NCBI RefSeq assembly: GCF_010509075.1
Contig: NZ_CP048433.1
Location: 868,001 to 932,000, forward strand
Origin: Collinsella aerofaciens ATCC 25986
GTDB lineage: Bacteria; Actinomycetota; Coriobacteriia; Coriobacteriales; Coriobacteriaceae
Length of the DNA stretch: 64,000 bases
Reading direction: 5' to 3'
A model generated the notes under the pieces. That model saw only the letters and a program-made list of their open reading frames with translations, searched no databases and was not told where the DNA came from. Positions 1 through 8,256 of the stretch are shown in pieces (position 1 is the first letter of the stretch; each line of letters starts with the position of its first letter). A program made the translations under genes and the position numbers.

Positions 1-2
1 AC

Positions 3-359
3 ACCCTCGCGCGCCCGCTCATGTTTACCGGCGAGGCCATGTTCCCGTGGATGTTCGAGCAGATGCCCGAGCTCAAGCCCTTCAAGCCCGCCATGGACCT
101 GCTGATGGAAGACACCAGCTGGGACAAGATCTACGACCCGCAGCGCCTGGCCTACAACGAAGTGCCGCTCCAGGCCGCGGTGTATTTCGACGACATGTAC
201 GTGGATTCGGGCCTGCAGCTCGATACGCTCAGCCGCGTGGGCAACTCGCATGCCTGGGTGACCAACGAGTTCGAGCACGACGGTCTGCACGGCAGTGTGG
301 TGTTCAAGCACCTCTTCGACGAAGCACTCAACCGCGGAGACCTGCGCCGGATCTTCTAA
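3..359 (+). CDS. Alpha/beta hydrolase, C-terminal part (proline iminopeptidase-like)
   Basis: This reading frame is open from the left window edge, so only the last ~118 residues are present. The fragment resembles the end of S33-type alpha/beta hydrolases (proline iminopeptidase relatives). The segment AVYFDDMYVD would carry the catalytic Asp and EHDGLHG the catalytic His near the C-terminus. The nucleophile serine and oxyanion region lie outside the window, so neither peptidase activity nor substrate can be confirmed. A GTCCCC-type repeat and a strong hairpin follow immediately. The hydrolase family call is fairly secure; the exact enzyme is not. Confidence 0.7.
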   Translation, partial: TLARPLMFTGEAMFPWMFEQMPELKPFKPAMDLLMEDTSWDKIYDPQRLAYNEVPLQAAVYFDDMYVDSGLQLDTLSRVGNSHAWVTNEFEHDGLHGSVVFKHLFDEALNRGDLRRIF

Positions 360-361
360 CA

Positions 362-414
362 AAGGAGTGTCCCCACCTGCCGGCACAAAAGGAACGTCCC
401 CAAGTGCCGGCACG
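362..414. repeat. GTCCCC-signature intergenic repeat
   Basis: Two near-copies of a unit lie in tandem: GTGTCCCCACCTGCCGGCAC, then CGTCCCCAAGTGCCGGCAC. The same unit recurs at about 13.1 kb and 54.9 kb. It lies between the hydrolase stop and the proB terminator and codes for nothing evident. Confidence 0.6.
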
Positions 415-415
415 A

Positions 416-458
416 GAAAGACAGCGCTGCGGGAAACGATCCGCAGTGCTGTCTTTCT
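416..458. terminator. Bidirectional hairpin terminator between hydrolase and proB
   Basis: A 16-bp inverted repeat (AAAGACAGCGCTGCGG against CCGCAGTGCTGTCTTT, one G-U pair) with an 8-nt loop is flanked by A-rich and T-rich tails. It abuts the proB stop codon and can terminate both convergent genes. Confidence 0.8.
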
Positions 459-1586
459 TTATGCAAATACGATCAAGTTATCCCTGTGTATCGCCGGCTT
501 CTCGGCCAAGTTAGCGAGCAGGCGGTTGCTGGCGATCTGGTCCTGGCGGCGGCCGGCAGCAAGCTCCAGCACGTCCGAATCGGCCTCGGCGATACCGCGG
601 GCGACGACCATACCGCTCGGGTCGCACACATCGAGCACATCGCCCTCGGCAAACTGGCCATCGACCTCGCGAATACCCACCGCAAGCAGAGAAGAGCCAC
701 GGCTGACCAGCGCCTTCGCAGCACCATCATCGACCGTCACCGAGCCATGCGCCTTGTCGCCCAGTGCGATCCACAGCTTGCGGGGTGCGATGTCCAGACG
801 CTCCGCCGGCGGATCGAACAGCGTGCCCACGCTCTCGCCGCGGGCGAGGCGCACGAGCGCATCGGGCTCCTCGCCCGAGCAAATCACGCTCTGAATGCCC
901 GCCGTCATCAGGATGCGGCTCGCGCGAATCTTGGTAATCATGCCGCCCGTGCCCACCGATGTGGAAGAATCGCCCGCCGAGGCAATAATCTTGGCATCGA
1001 TCTTATGCACGACAGGAACAAACTCGGCCGTGGGGTCCTCATGCGGATTGGCAGTATAGAGGCCATCGATGTCCGAGAGCGTCACGCACAGATCGGCAGA
1101 AACCAGGCAGCTCACAAGCGCCGCCAGTGTGTCGTTGTCGCCAAACTTAATCTCATCGACGGTAACGGTATCGTTCTCGTTGACGACCGGCACCACGCCA
1201 AGCTCCACGAGGCGCAGCAGGGCGTCGCGCGCGTGCAGGTAAGACGTGCGGCGGGCCGTATCGTGGCGCGTGAGCAGCACGAGCGAGGTGAGCAGGTCGC
1301 GCGCATGGAACTCCTCGTCGTAGGCCGACGAGATGATGCACTGACCAGCCGAGGCGCAAGCCTGCAGGCTCGGCAGGTCGCCGACCGGCTTGCGGTCGAA
1401 GCCCAGCACGGGATAGCCACAGGCGATAGCGCCCGAGCTCACCACGACCAGACGCCAGCCGAGCTTGCGCAGCGCTGCGGCCTGATCGGCAAGCCCGCCG
1501 ATAAAGGAGCGGTTGACCTTGCCGTCAGTGCCCACAACCGTGGACGAACCGATCTTTACCACCATCGTTTTATAAGAAGTCGTCAT
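459..1586 (-). CDS. proB: Glutamate 5-kinase (with PUA domain)
   Basis: It phosphorylates L-glutamate with ATP to gamma-glutamyl phosphate, the first step of proline synthesis, in the cytoplasm. The 375-residue length matches the two-domain form. The amino-acid kinase domain shows VVKIGSS (9-15), VVVSSGAI (47-54), VNENDTV (135-141), FGDND (148-152) and SDIDGLY (171-177). The last ~90 residues form a PUA domain, as in the E. coli enzyme. It lies 79 nt downstream of pncB on the same strand and may be co-transcribed. The Shine-Dalgarno before ATG is weak. No proA is nearby. Confidence 0.95.
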   Translation of the reverse strand: MTTSYKTMVVKIGSSTVVGTDGKVNRSFIGGLADQAAALRKLGWRLVVVSSGAIACGYPVLGFDRKPVGDLPSLQACASAGQCIISSAYDEEFHARDLLTSLVLLTRHDTARRTSYLHARDALLRLVELGVVPVVNENDTVTVDEIKFGDNDTLAALVSCLVSADLCVTLSDIDGLYTANPHEDPTAEFVPVVHKIDAKIIASAGDSSTSVGTGGMITKIRASRILMTAGIQSVICSGEEPDALVRLARGESVGTLFDPPAERLDIAPRKLWIALGDKAHGSVTVDDGAAKALVSRGSSLLAVGIREVDGQFAEGDVLDVCDPSGMVVARGIAEADSDVLELAAGRRQDQIASNRLLANLAEKPAIHRDNLIVFA

Positions 1587-1665
1587 ACGTCAAACCAATC
1601 AACTGTTCAGCGAACGGCCGAGCTGGCGGCCAAGGGAGCGTGACTCGCCCCTACCACCCAAGAAA

Positions 1666-3171
1666 TTAGTGAGCCCAGGGAAAGGCAGAAGCCGCGGCCA
1701 TGTTCTTGCGCACGAGCTCGTCGCGCACCTGAGCCAGGCCCTGCTCCATGCCCACCACATAGGTCTGCGGGTACAGGAAGCGCTTGAAAGCTGCGTCCAG
1801 ATGATCGAGCGCCCAAGCACAGCGCTCGCGCGCGTCCTGGATGCTCTCACGCGGAGCCACCGCACTGCCATCGCGCACGATCGGCACCAGCAGCTCGCGA
1901 TACTCAAGTTCGGACACGTCGGTCACCAGGGCGGCATCATTCACGGCCACGAGGGTATTGCCGCGCGCGGCGCCCTCCCCCGCCAGATGGTCCTCGTCGT
2001 AGATCATGTCGCAGACCGGGCCGCCAAAGCCGTCGTAATAACGGCGCACGCGTTGCACACCCGGGATCGTGCGCTTGTAGGGCTGCTCGGAGAGCTTGAC
2101 CACCGGCGTCCATGGATCTGCCTCGCTCGCACGGCGGGCGGAAAGCTTGTACACGCCGCCCAGCGCCGGCTGGTCATAGCAGGTCGCAAGCTTGGTACCC
2201 ACGCCAAAGCTGTCGATGGGCGCGCCCTGGTCGAGCAGCGACTGAATCGTGTACTCATCCAGATCGTTAGAAACCGAGATCCCCACATAGGGCAGGCCCT
2301 CGGCATCAAAACGGCCGCGAACATACTTGGAGAGCTTGGCGAGGTCGCCGGAGTCAATGCGAATGGCCGACAAGCGCTCGCCCACCGCTTCCATCTCCTT
2401 GGCAACCGTAATGGCATGTTCACAGCCCTCGCGCACGTCATAGGTGTCGATGAGCAGCGTGCAGTTCTTGGGGCTCGATTTGGCAAAGGCACGGAAGGCC
2501 TCGAGCTCGGAATCGAAGCTCATCACCCAGCTGTGAGCATGCGTGCCAAAGACGGGAATACCGTAGCGGCGGCCGGCGAGCACATTGGACGTAGAGGAGC
2601 AGCCGGCAACGTAGCTCGCGCGCGCAACGGCCAGGCCGCCATCGGGACCCTGGGCTCGGCGCAGGCCAAACTCCGCCACGGGGCGACCGTCGGCGGCGAG
2701 CACCACGCGCGCCGTCTTGGTGGCGACAAGCGTCTGGAACCCGACGATGTTGAGCAGCGCCGTCTCGAGCAGCTGGCACTCCAGCGCGGGGCCGGTGACG
2801 CGCACCATGGGCTCGCGCGGAAAGACGAGCTCGCCCTCGGGCACGGCGTCGATGTTTACATGCGCACGAAAATCGCGCAGGTAGTCGAGGAATCCAGACT
2901 TGAACATCGCACCGCCAGCAGGGGCCTGGAGCGAGGCGAGGTAGTCGATGTCCTCGGGCGTAAAGCGCAGATTCTCGACCAGCTCGGGCAGCTCGGCGGT
3001 GCCGCACATGACGGCATAGGCGCTGCCAAAGGGATGGTCGCGGTAAAACGCGGTAAAACAACCCTGCTCATTGGCCTTGCCGCTCTCCCACAGGCCCTGG
3101 GCCATAGTGAGCTCGTACAGATCGGTGAGCATTGCAATGTCGGTGGGATGCGAGATGTCGGTCAAAGCCAT
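1666..3171 (-). CDS. pncB: Nicotinate phosphoribosyltransferase
   Basis: It converts nicotinate and PRPP to nicotinate mononucleotide in the NAD salvage (Preiss-Handler) pathway. The 501-residue protein begins MALTDISHPTD and carries family signatures DLYELTMAQ near the N-terminus, EFGLRRAQGPDGG in the middle, GTHAHSWVMSFDSELEAF, and IRIDSGDL before the phosphoribosyl-binding region. The frame is open 19 codons further upstream, but a good AAAGG Shine-Dalgarno sits about 8 nt before the ATG at 3171, which fixes the start. proB follows on the same strand. Confidence 0.94.
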   Translation of the reverse strand: MALTDISHPTDIAMLTDLYELTMAQGLWESGKANEQGCFTAFYRDHPFGSAYAVMCGTAELPELVENLRFTPEDIDYLASLQAPAGGAMFKSGFLDYLRDFRAHVNIDAVPEGELVFPREPMVRVTGPALECQLLETALLNIVGFQTLVATKTARVVLAADGRPVAEFGLRRAQGPDGGLAVARASYVAGCSSTSNVLAGRRYGIPVFGTHAHSWVMSFDSELEAFRAFAKSSPKNCTLLIDTYDVREGCEHAITVAKEMEAVGERLSAIRIDSGDLAKLSKYVRGRFDAEGLPYVGISVSNDLDEYTIQSLLDQGAPIDSFGVGTKLATCYDQPALGGVYKLSARRASEADPWTPVVKLSEQPYKRTIPGVQRVRRYYDGFGGPVCDMIYDEDHLAGEGAARGNTLVAVNDAALVTDVSELEYRELLVPIVRDGSAVAPRESIQDARERCAWALDHLDAAFKRFLYPQTYVVGMEQGLAQVRDELVRKNMAAASAFPWAH

Positions 3172-3255
3172 GGGGCGACCTTTCGGATGTGTGGTGCAGA
3201 ATTTGAGGGTTGGACGAGAGCAGAGCATGCGGACATGACGCCCGATGCGAGTCGG

Positions 3256-3714
3256 TTAGAGCAGGCCCATGCTGGTCAGGATCGTGTAGCCCATAAAGAT
3301 GACAAACGCGATGAGGGCAAGGACAATGATGATTTTTTGAGCCGGCGCCATGCCAGGGATCTCGTTCTCGCCCATAGGCTCCTTGGAGGTAACCATGCGC
3401 TGGGCAAAGGTCATCTCGTCACGGCTCGGCTTGGGCTCGACGGACTTGGGACGGGCGGCCTTTTTAGGCTGAGGTTTGGGCGCGGCAGGTGCAGGCTTCG
3501 CAGCAGCGGGCTTGGGTGCGGGCGCGGGCGCCGATGCGGATGCGGCGTTCGCGGCGGCCTCCTCGGCCTTCGCACGCTCGGCGCGCAGGGCAGCCAGCTC
3601 CTCACGCTCGCGACGGGCCTCTTCCCGAGCCTCGCGGCGGGCCTTCTCAGCGCGGAGCTCTTCCAACTCAGCGCGCTCCTCGTCGGACAATGGTTGGGAC
3701 TCAAGCTCGGCCAT
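3256..3714 (-). CDS. Acidic/Lys-Ala-rich coiled-coil protein with C-terminal membrane anchor
   Basis: I do not recognise this 152-residue protein. It has three parts: a charged Glu/Arg-rich N-terminal segment (about 5-60) that should form a coiled coil, an Ala/Pro/Lys-rich linker (about 60-105), and one hydrophobic helix near the C-terminus (IIIVLALIAFVIFMGYTIL). It is probably tail-anchored with the charged part in the cytoplasm. The ATG at 3714 is preceded by AGAAAGGG; an in-frame start 12 codons upstream would run into the tRNA terminator. pncB lies 84 nt downstream on the same strand. Confidence 0.7.
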   Translation of the reverse strand: MAELESQPLSDEERAELEELRAEKARREAREEARREREELAALRAERAKAEEAAANAASASAPAPAPKPAAAKPAPAAPKPQPKKAARPKSVEPKPSRDEMTFAQRMVTSKEPMGENEIPGMAPAQKIIIVLALIAFVIFMGYTILTSMGLL

Positions 3715-3730
3715 GGTATAGCCCTTTCTT

Positions 3731-3764
3731 TTAAAAAAAGCCGCCGACACAATGTCAGCGGCTT
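3731..3764 (-). terminator. Rho-independent terminator of tRNA-Ala
   Basis: On the minus strand the arms AAGCCGCTGACA and TGTCGGCGGCTT form a 12-bp stem with a 3-nt loop, followed by a T run. It starts ~15 nt after the tRNA 3' end and separates the tRNA from the membrane-anchored protein gene. Confidence 0.85.
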
Positions 3765-3778
3765 ATCAAATCCAAGGG

Positions 3779-3851
3779 TGGAGACGAAGGGAGTCGAACC
3801 CTCGGCCTCTGCCATGCGACGGCAGCGCTCTCCCAACTGAGCTACGTCCCC
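3779..3851 (-). tRNA. tRNA-Ala (anticodon CGC)
   Basis: It folds as a complete 73-nt cloverleaf. The acceptor GGGGACG pairs with CGTCTCC and includes the G3:U70 wobble that identifies alanine tRNAs. The D-arm carries AGCTCAGTTGGGAGAGC. The anticodon stem-loop is CTGCC-GTCGCAT-GGCAG, giving CGC for GCG codons, and the T-arm carries GGGTTCGACTCCC. The discriminator is A. The 3' CCA is not encoded: CCC follows the discriminator. Confidence 0.97.
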
Positions 3852-3864
3852 AGGACAAGTCGAT

Positions 3865-3892
3865 ATTTTACCTACGGCTCGCCAACTGTCAA
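3865..3892 (-). promoter_or_regulatory. Promoter of tRNA-Ala
   Basis: On the minus strand TTGACA (3892-3887) and TAAAAT (3870-3865) are 16 nt apart, 14 nt upstream of the tRNA 5' end. This is a near-consensus housekeeping sigma promoter. Confidence 0.8.
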
Positions 3893-3956
3893 CGCCCAAT
3901 AACCAGTCTTTTTGGGGCGCGGCTATTTTGGCAACTTTTCGAACAGGCGATCCTCT

Positions 3957-3992
3957 CGATGATTTTTTATCCCCGTCCCAGAAAAATCATCG
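3957..3992. repeat. Intergenic hairpin repeat, ATCCCCGTCC core
   Basis: Eleven-bp perfect arms (CGATGATTTTT and AAAAATCATCG) flank a core ATCCCCGTCC. The core recurs at 16715-16755 with different arms. It lies between the radical SAM gene stop and the tRNA promoter. Confidence 0.7.
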
Positions 3993-4001
3993 ACGAACGC
4001 G

Positions 4002-4940
4002 CTACTTTGCGCTGGTAAGAACACCGGTGGTGTCGAAGGCCGGGGTGAAGCTCTCGTCTACCGCGCCGCCCTCTTGCCAGAACATCGTCGTAAAACCCAG
4101 GTCGTCGGCATGGTCGAGCACCTGCTCGTACTCCTCACGCGTCACGGCGCGTGCCAGGTCGCCGCCCTGCTCGCGCATGAGCGCATTGGGCGTGTACTGG
4201 TTCATAACCGAGATCGGCACGTCGCCCACCGTCTGCCACACCAGGTCCAGCACGCGACACGAATCGTCTGCATGCCCCGGAAGCACCAGGTGACGCACGA
4301 TCATGCCACGCTTCATAAGCCCGTCCTCGTCCACCAACTCTCCCCCGCGGCGCTCGATCTCGCGCGCCATCTGGGCCAGACCCGACACGGCCACACGCGG
4401 GTAATCCTTTATATGGGAGAGCGACTGCGCAAGCCCGGCATCGGCATATTTAAAGTCGGTGAGCCACACATCGACCAGGTCGCCCAGCGCCGCCACGGCA
4501 CTCGCGCGCTCGTAACCACTCGTGTTGTAGACGATTGGGATAACCAGTCCGCGCGCCCGTGCCGCGGCAATCGCGGCAGGCAACAGGTGCGCATAGTGCG
4601 TCGCCGTCACCAAATTGATGTTGTTGGCACCCTGGTCCTGCAGTTCCAGCATAATCTCGACCAGGCGCTCAGGCGAAATCTCAAGGCCAAAATTGCCGGT
4701 CGAGATCTCGTGGTTCTGGCAGTAGATACATTTGAGCGAGCAGCCGCTAAAGAAGATCGTGCCCGAACCGGCCTCGCCCGAGATAGGCGGCTCCTCCCAC
4801 ATATGAAGCGCGGCGCGGGCCACCTTGAGCGTGTCGTTAGCACCGCAGACGCCGTGCGCGCCCTCATCGCGCGCCGCACCGCAACGGCGCGGACACAAAT
4901 GGCAGGCGGGCGAAAAAAGTTCGGTCAACGACGTCGGCAT
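4002..4940 (-). CDS. Radical SAM protein, PflX/PflA-like
   Basis: The 312-residue protein belongs to the COG1313-type radical SAM family related to pyruvate formate-lyase activating enzymes. The SAM-cluster motif CxxxCxxC is at C67, C71 and C74 (FSGCSLKCIYC). A second Cys-rich cluster sits at the N-terminus (PACHLCPRRCG...GVCG), as expected for this subfamily. Its true substrate is unknown and no PFL gene is adjacent. The ATG at 4940 is chosen because GGAG lies 9 nt upstream; the in-frame ATG five codons earlier has its GGAG only 1 nt away. Confidence 0.85.
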   Translation of the reverse strand: MPTSLTELFSPACHLCPRRCGAARDEGAHGVCGANDTLKVARAALHMWEEPPISGEAGSGTIFFSGCSLKCIYCQNHEISTGNFGLEISPERLVEIMLELQDQGANNINLVTATHYAHLLPAAIAAARARGLVIPIVYNTSGYERASAVAALGDLVDVWLTDFKYADAGLAQSLSHIKDYPRVAVSGLAQMAREIERRGGELVDEDGLMKRGMIVRHLVLPGHADDSCRVLDLVWQTVGDVPISVMNQYTPNALMREQGGDLARAVTREEYEQVLDHADDLGFTTMFWQEGGAVDESFTPAFDTTGVLTSAK

Positions 4941-5054
4941 AAAACCATGCTCCAAAACAACGATTCAGCAGCTCAAACGTAAAGGGATCAACCCCACAGA
5001 CGGCTCGAGCCCAAGGCGCCGTAATCGTCCGACACGATTTTTGTAATGTCAAGA

Positions 5055-5083
5055 CTGGAATCGATAAAGTGCCGCTTTATGAT
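5055..5083 (+). promoter_or_regulatory. Putative promoter of structured RNA
   Basis: CTGGAA (5055-5060), a 17-nt spacer and TATGAT (5078-5083) lie just ahead of the structured stretch below. The -10 is good and the -35 is weak. Confidence 0.45.
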
Positions 5084-5087
5084 GTAG

Positions 5088-5234
5088 GTATTCCGCCCCC
5101 CGCGGAGCAACTGGGTGAACCGTCGCGTTTATTTAGGGAGCCCACACAGTCGTACCTAGTACAGGTATCCTTCGTTGTTAAGGACGCTGGAACAGTCGAT
5201 GAGGGCACCCACCTGTTTTAGGTGGGTTCATTTT
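5088..5234 (+). ncRNA. Candidate structured non-coding RNA, possibly 6S RNA (ssrS)
   Basis: This lies in a 525-nt gap with no coding signal. It contains four hairpins in a row: TCCGC/GCGGA (5092-5106), TACCT/AGGTA (about 5152-5166), TCCTT/AAGGA (about 5167-5184), and an 8-bp ACCCACCT/AGGTGGGT stem (5207-5227) with a GTTTT loop and a T-rich tail that could act as the terminator. The 3' segment GGGCACCCACCT...AGGTGGGTTC resembles 6S RNA 3' ends as I remember them. I cannot fold the whole molecule reliably, so the 6S identity is an inference. A covariance-model scan would settle it. Confidence 0.45.
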
Positions 5235-5246
5235 CGTAACGTGGGG

Positions 5247-5273
5247 GGTGGTTTTCTTTTGCCGAAAATCACC
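5247..5273. other. Isolated hairpin in gene-free stretch 5235-5465
   Basis: GGTGGTTTTC pairs with GAAAATCACC (one G-U) around a 7-nt loop. It lacks a T run on the plus strand. The rest of this stretch up to 5465 holds no gene or further structure that I can support. Confidence 0.4.
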
Positions 5274-5465
5274 ATTACAGTCCATATGGATCCCCGCCGG
5301 CATCCCGACAAGCCATCGACAACATCCCAATATCTGGTAAGCGCGTGATTATCGCTGCGTGCAATTCCATGCACCCCCCTTGGTCGAGTATTATGGTTCG
5401 ACTATGCCCTTTGCGCATGGCGTTCTTCTGACCTTTTCCTTCGACGCTTGGCGGTTTTTAGATTC

Positions 5466-6665
5466 ATGGCTTCATCCCCGAGCTACATACCGTACCTATG
5501 CGTGGCAGCGGCGGCCTTTATCACGACCTTCCTCGCGGTGCCCCTGGTCAAGCGCTTGGCAATTAAGCTCGATGCCGTCGACTATCCTTCTAAGCGCCGC
5601 ATCAACACCAAGCCCATCCCGCGTTTGGGCGGAACGGCGGTGTTTTTGGGCCTGGTCGTTGCCTGCATTGTGCAAATCCTAGGCACCTGGCACCTAGGCT
5701 GGCCACCCGTCCTGGTGCCGCACCCGCGCCTTCACATTAGCTATCCCATGCTGGCGCTCTCCTTTACCGTCATCTTTGCGACCGGCGCGATCGACGACGT
5801 CTTCCAGCTCACGCCCAAGCAAAAACTGGCCGGACAGGTCCTCGCCGCGCTTATCGCCTGCATGGGCGGCCTGCGGATCGGCGTCATCGTCAACCCGTTT
5901 GCCCCCGGCGAGATCATGCTCGGATGGCTCGCCTACCCCATTACCGTGATCTATCTGGTGGCATTCACCAACATCATTAACCTCATCGACGGCCTCGACG
6001 GCTTGGCCACGGGCATCTGCGGCATCGCGTCGTTCACGATGTTTTCGATGGCCGTTCTCTCGGGCCGCATCGACGCCGCCGCGCTCTCCATTGCGCTCTT
6101 TGGCGCCTGTCTGGCCTTTTTGCGCTACAACTTCAACCCCGCAAGCATCTTCTTGGGCGACTCGGGGTCGCTGCTTCTGGGCTTTGCACTGGGCTCCATC
6201 TCGCTGCTCAACGTGAGCCGCACCGCCGCGCTCACCTCGCTTATCATCCCGCTCATCGTTGCCGGCGTGCCCATCATCGACACGTTTAGCGCCATCGTGC
6301 GCCGCAAGCGCGCCCACATTAGCATCGGGCAGGCCGACAAGGGTCACATCCACCACCGCCTGATCCAAGAAGGCTACAACCAAAAACAGGCCGTGCTGCT
6401 CATCTATGCCTGGTGCATCATGCTTTCGGCCGGCGCCGCCGCGATTAACCAGGTCGAGGTGCCCATGCGTGTGCTCATCTTTACCGTGCTCGCCATTGGC
6501 TCGGCTGCCTTTGCCAAGCATCTGCATCTGTTTGAGCCCGTGCTGCGCCACCATTACAACAAGCGCACGCACGAGGACGAGCTCGTCACCCCCGACGACC
6601 CCGCTTTTAAGCAGGAGGAGCAGGCAGCCGAGGAGCGCAAAGAAGAGCGCCACCACAAGCTCTAG
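5466..6665 (+). CDS. Undecaprenyl-phosphate N-acetylhexosamine-1-phosphate transferase (WecA/TagO/MraY family)
   Basis: This integral membrane enzyme transfers a sugar-1-phosphate from a UDP-sugar to undecaprenyl phosphate, starting synthesis of a cell-wall glycopolymer. The 399 residues contain about ten hydrophobic segments. Family motifs are AIDDV (Asp110-Asp111), NIINLIDGLDGL (169-180), FLGDSGS (229-235) and the HIHHRL loop (294-299). HIHHRL points to the WecA/TagO branch rather than MraY. The charged C-terminal tail is rich in Glu and Lys. The ATG at 5466 is preferred to a TTG six codons upstream; the Shine-Dalgarno (GGCGG) is weak. Confidence 0.85.
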   Translation: MASSPSYIPYLCVAAAAFITTFLAVPLVKRLAIKLDAVDYPSKRRINTKPIPRLGGTAVFLGLVVACIVQILGTWHLGWPPVLVPHPRLHISYPMLALSFTVIFATGAIDDVFQLTPKQKLAGQVLAALIACMGGLRIGVIVNPFAPGEIMLGWLAYPITVIYLVAFTNIINLIDGLDGLATGICGIASFTMFSMAVLSGRIDAAALSIALFGACLAFLRYNFNPASIFLGDSGSLLLGFALGSISLLNVSRTAALTSLIIPLIVAGVPIIDTFSAIVRRKRAHISIGQADKGHIHHRLIQEGYNQKQAVLLIYAWCIMLSAGAAAINQVEVPMRVLIFTVLAIGSAAFAKHLHLFEPVLRHHYNKRTHEDELVTPDDPAFKQEEQAAEERKEERHHKL

Positions 6666-6824
6666 GGCAAGCTGCCAAGGATGTGCCAAGGCACCGTTGG
6701 CCAAGCGCGGCCGCGCCGCACCCACCGCACAAGCCACCCCTCTCCCGCCCCTCGCCTACTTACGTCCCGCCCCTCCAATAAACGCGTTATCATCTTGACC
6801 CATGAACATACGTTAGGAGCAATC

Positions 6825-7874
6825 ATGCCAAACGAGAACAGCTACGAAGTCGCGCTGCAAAAGAGCAACGACATTCGCGAGGGCCTGGCCAAGACGCCCG
6901 AGAAGTTCACCATGCTCACCGGCGACCGCCCCACCGGCCGTCTGCACCTGGGCCACTACTTCGGCACCCTCAAGGGCCGTGTTGAGCTGCAGAACATGGG
7001 CGCCAAGACCAACGTGCTCATCGCCGACTACCAGGTCATCACTGACCGCGACACGACCGAGCACATCCAGGACAACGTGTACAACATGGTCATGGACTAC
7101 CTTGCCTGCGGCATCGACCCCGACAAGACCATGATCTACGCGCACTCCGCCGTGCCCGCAGCCAACCAGCTCATGCTGCCGTTCCTGTCGCTGGTGTCCG
7201 AGGCCGAACTGGCGCGCAACCCCACGGTAAAGGCCGAGATGGAGGCCTCGGGCCACGAGCTCACCGGCCTTCTGCTCACCTACCCGGTGCACCAGGCCTG
7301 CGACATCCTGTTCTGCAAGGGCAACGTGGTGCCCGTCGGTCGCGACCAGCTGCCGCACATCGAGCTTACCCGCACCATCGCTCGCCGCTTTAACAACCGC
7401 TACGGCAAGGTGTTCCCCGAGGTCGACGCGCTGCTGTCCGAGACCCCGCTGCTGCCGGGCCTGGACGGTCGCAAGATGAGCAAGAGCTACGGCAACGCCA
7501 TCAACATCTCGATGACCGCCGAGGAAACGGCCAAACGCATCAAGAAGAGCCAGACCGACTCCGAGCGCATGATCACGTTCGATCCCGAGAACCGCCCCGG
7601 CGTGTCTGGTTTGCTTTCGACGGCCGCCATCTGCACCGGTCGCTCCGAGGTCGAAATTGCCGAGGAGATTGGCATGGGCGGCTCCGGCCAGCTCAAGAAG
7701 TACGTGACCGAGGCCGTCAACGAGTACTTCGCACCTATCCGCGAGCGTCGCCAGCGCTACGAGAACGATCTGGATTACGTGAAGGACGTGCTGCACGAGG
7801 GCAACCGTCGCGCCAACGAGATCGCCGAGCAGACCCTGGCAGAGGTTCAGGACGCCATGGGTATGGTGTACTAG
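6825..7874 (+). CDS. trpS: Tryptophanyl-tRNA synthetase
   Basis: This class I synthetase charges tRNA-Trp. The 349 residues include the HIGH-type motif HLGH (41-44, within RPTGRLHLGHYFG) and KMSKS starting near residue 217. The ATG at 6825 has AGGAG five nt upstream, which rules out the long in-frame extension starting at 6681. I saw no T-box leader; the 160-nt upstream gap is GC-rich and otherwise featureless. A good terminator follows. Confidence 0.96.
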   Translation: MPNENSYEVALQKSNDIREGLAKTPEKFTMLTGDRPTGRLHLGHYFGTLKGRVELQNMGAKTNVLIADYQVITDRDTTEHIQDNVYNMVMDYLACGIDPDKTMIYAHSAVPAANQLMLPFLSLVSEAELARNPTVKAEMEASGHELTGLLLTYPVHQACDILFCKGNVVPVGRDQLPHIELTRTIARRFNNRYGKVFPEVDALLSETPLLPGLDGRKMSKSYGNAINISMTAEETAKRIKKSQTDSERMITFDPENRPGVSGLLSTAAICTGRSEVEIAEEIGMGGSGQLKKYVTEAVNEYFAPIRERRQRYENDLDYVKDVLHEGNRRANEIAEQTLAEVQDAMGMVY

Positions 7875-7909
7875 ACCGATCTGCTGGCTTGAGCTTTCGA
7901 TTGCTATAG

Positions 7910-7937
7910 GGCGGGCGCTACGGCGTCCGCCTTTTTT
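7910..7937 (+). terminator. Rho-independent terminator of trpS
   Basis: A 9-bp stem GGCGGGCGC/GCGTCCGCC is followed by TTTTTT, about 35 nt after the trpS stop. Confidence 0.9.
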
Positions 7938-7983
7938 GGAGCGGACCGCTTCGGCTCCGTCCATCACACTCTCCCGACAAACA

Positions 7984-8025
7984 GGAACAGGCCCGCTGGC
8001 AGATAGTTGCCAGCGGGCCTGTTCC
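7984..8025. repeat. Perfect 18-bp inverted repeat
   Basis: Arms GGAACAGGCCCGCTGGCA and its exact complement flank a 6-nt loop. No T run follows, so it is not a typical terminator. It lies in the 382-nt gap after trpS, which otherwise holds only the terminator and the repeat at 8202; no small gene is evident. Confidence 0.75.
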
Positions 8026-8201
8026 CGAAGTACACCGTTGAATCGCACAGAGGGGAGGGATGCGAATCAAACTCAACAGGGCAGGCTTTTTCATCGCCTA
8101 TTGCCTGCTCCGTTGCTGAATACAATATAGTTCACCGTGGTTTACTTTGTAGCGTCAATATGCGCCGCCACACCTTCTCCATAAGTTAGCTCCGGTAAAC
8201 T

Positions 8202-8242
8202 AAAACCACCACGAAGGGGACAGGCACCTTTGTGGTGGTTTT
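8202..8242. repeat. CCACCAC...GGGGACAGGCACC hairpin repeat, copy 1
   Basis: A 41-bp element has complementary AAAACCACCAC/GTGGTGGTTTT ends around a GGGGACAGGCACC core. Near-identical copies lie at 10244 and 11197, and a diverged one at 43270. This copy sits just after the alkyltransferase stop. Confidence 0.85.
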
Positions 8243-8256
8243 GACGAAGCCCGCCA

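Noticed and set aside
1669-3840. Long plus-strand open frame opposite pncB (over 700 codons)
   Set aside because: High-GC antisense shadow. It has no homology-like motifs and no Shine-Dalgarno, and it covers clear minus-strand genes and a tRNA.
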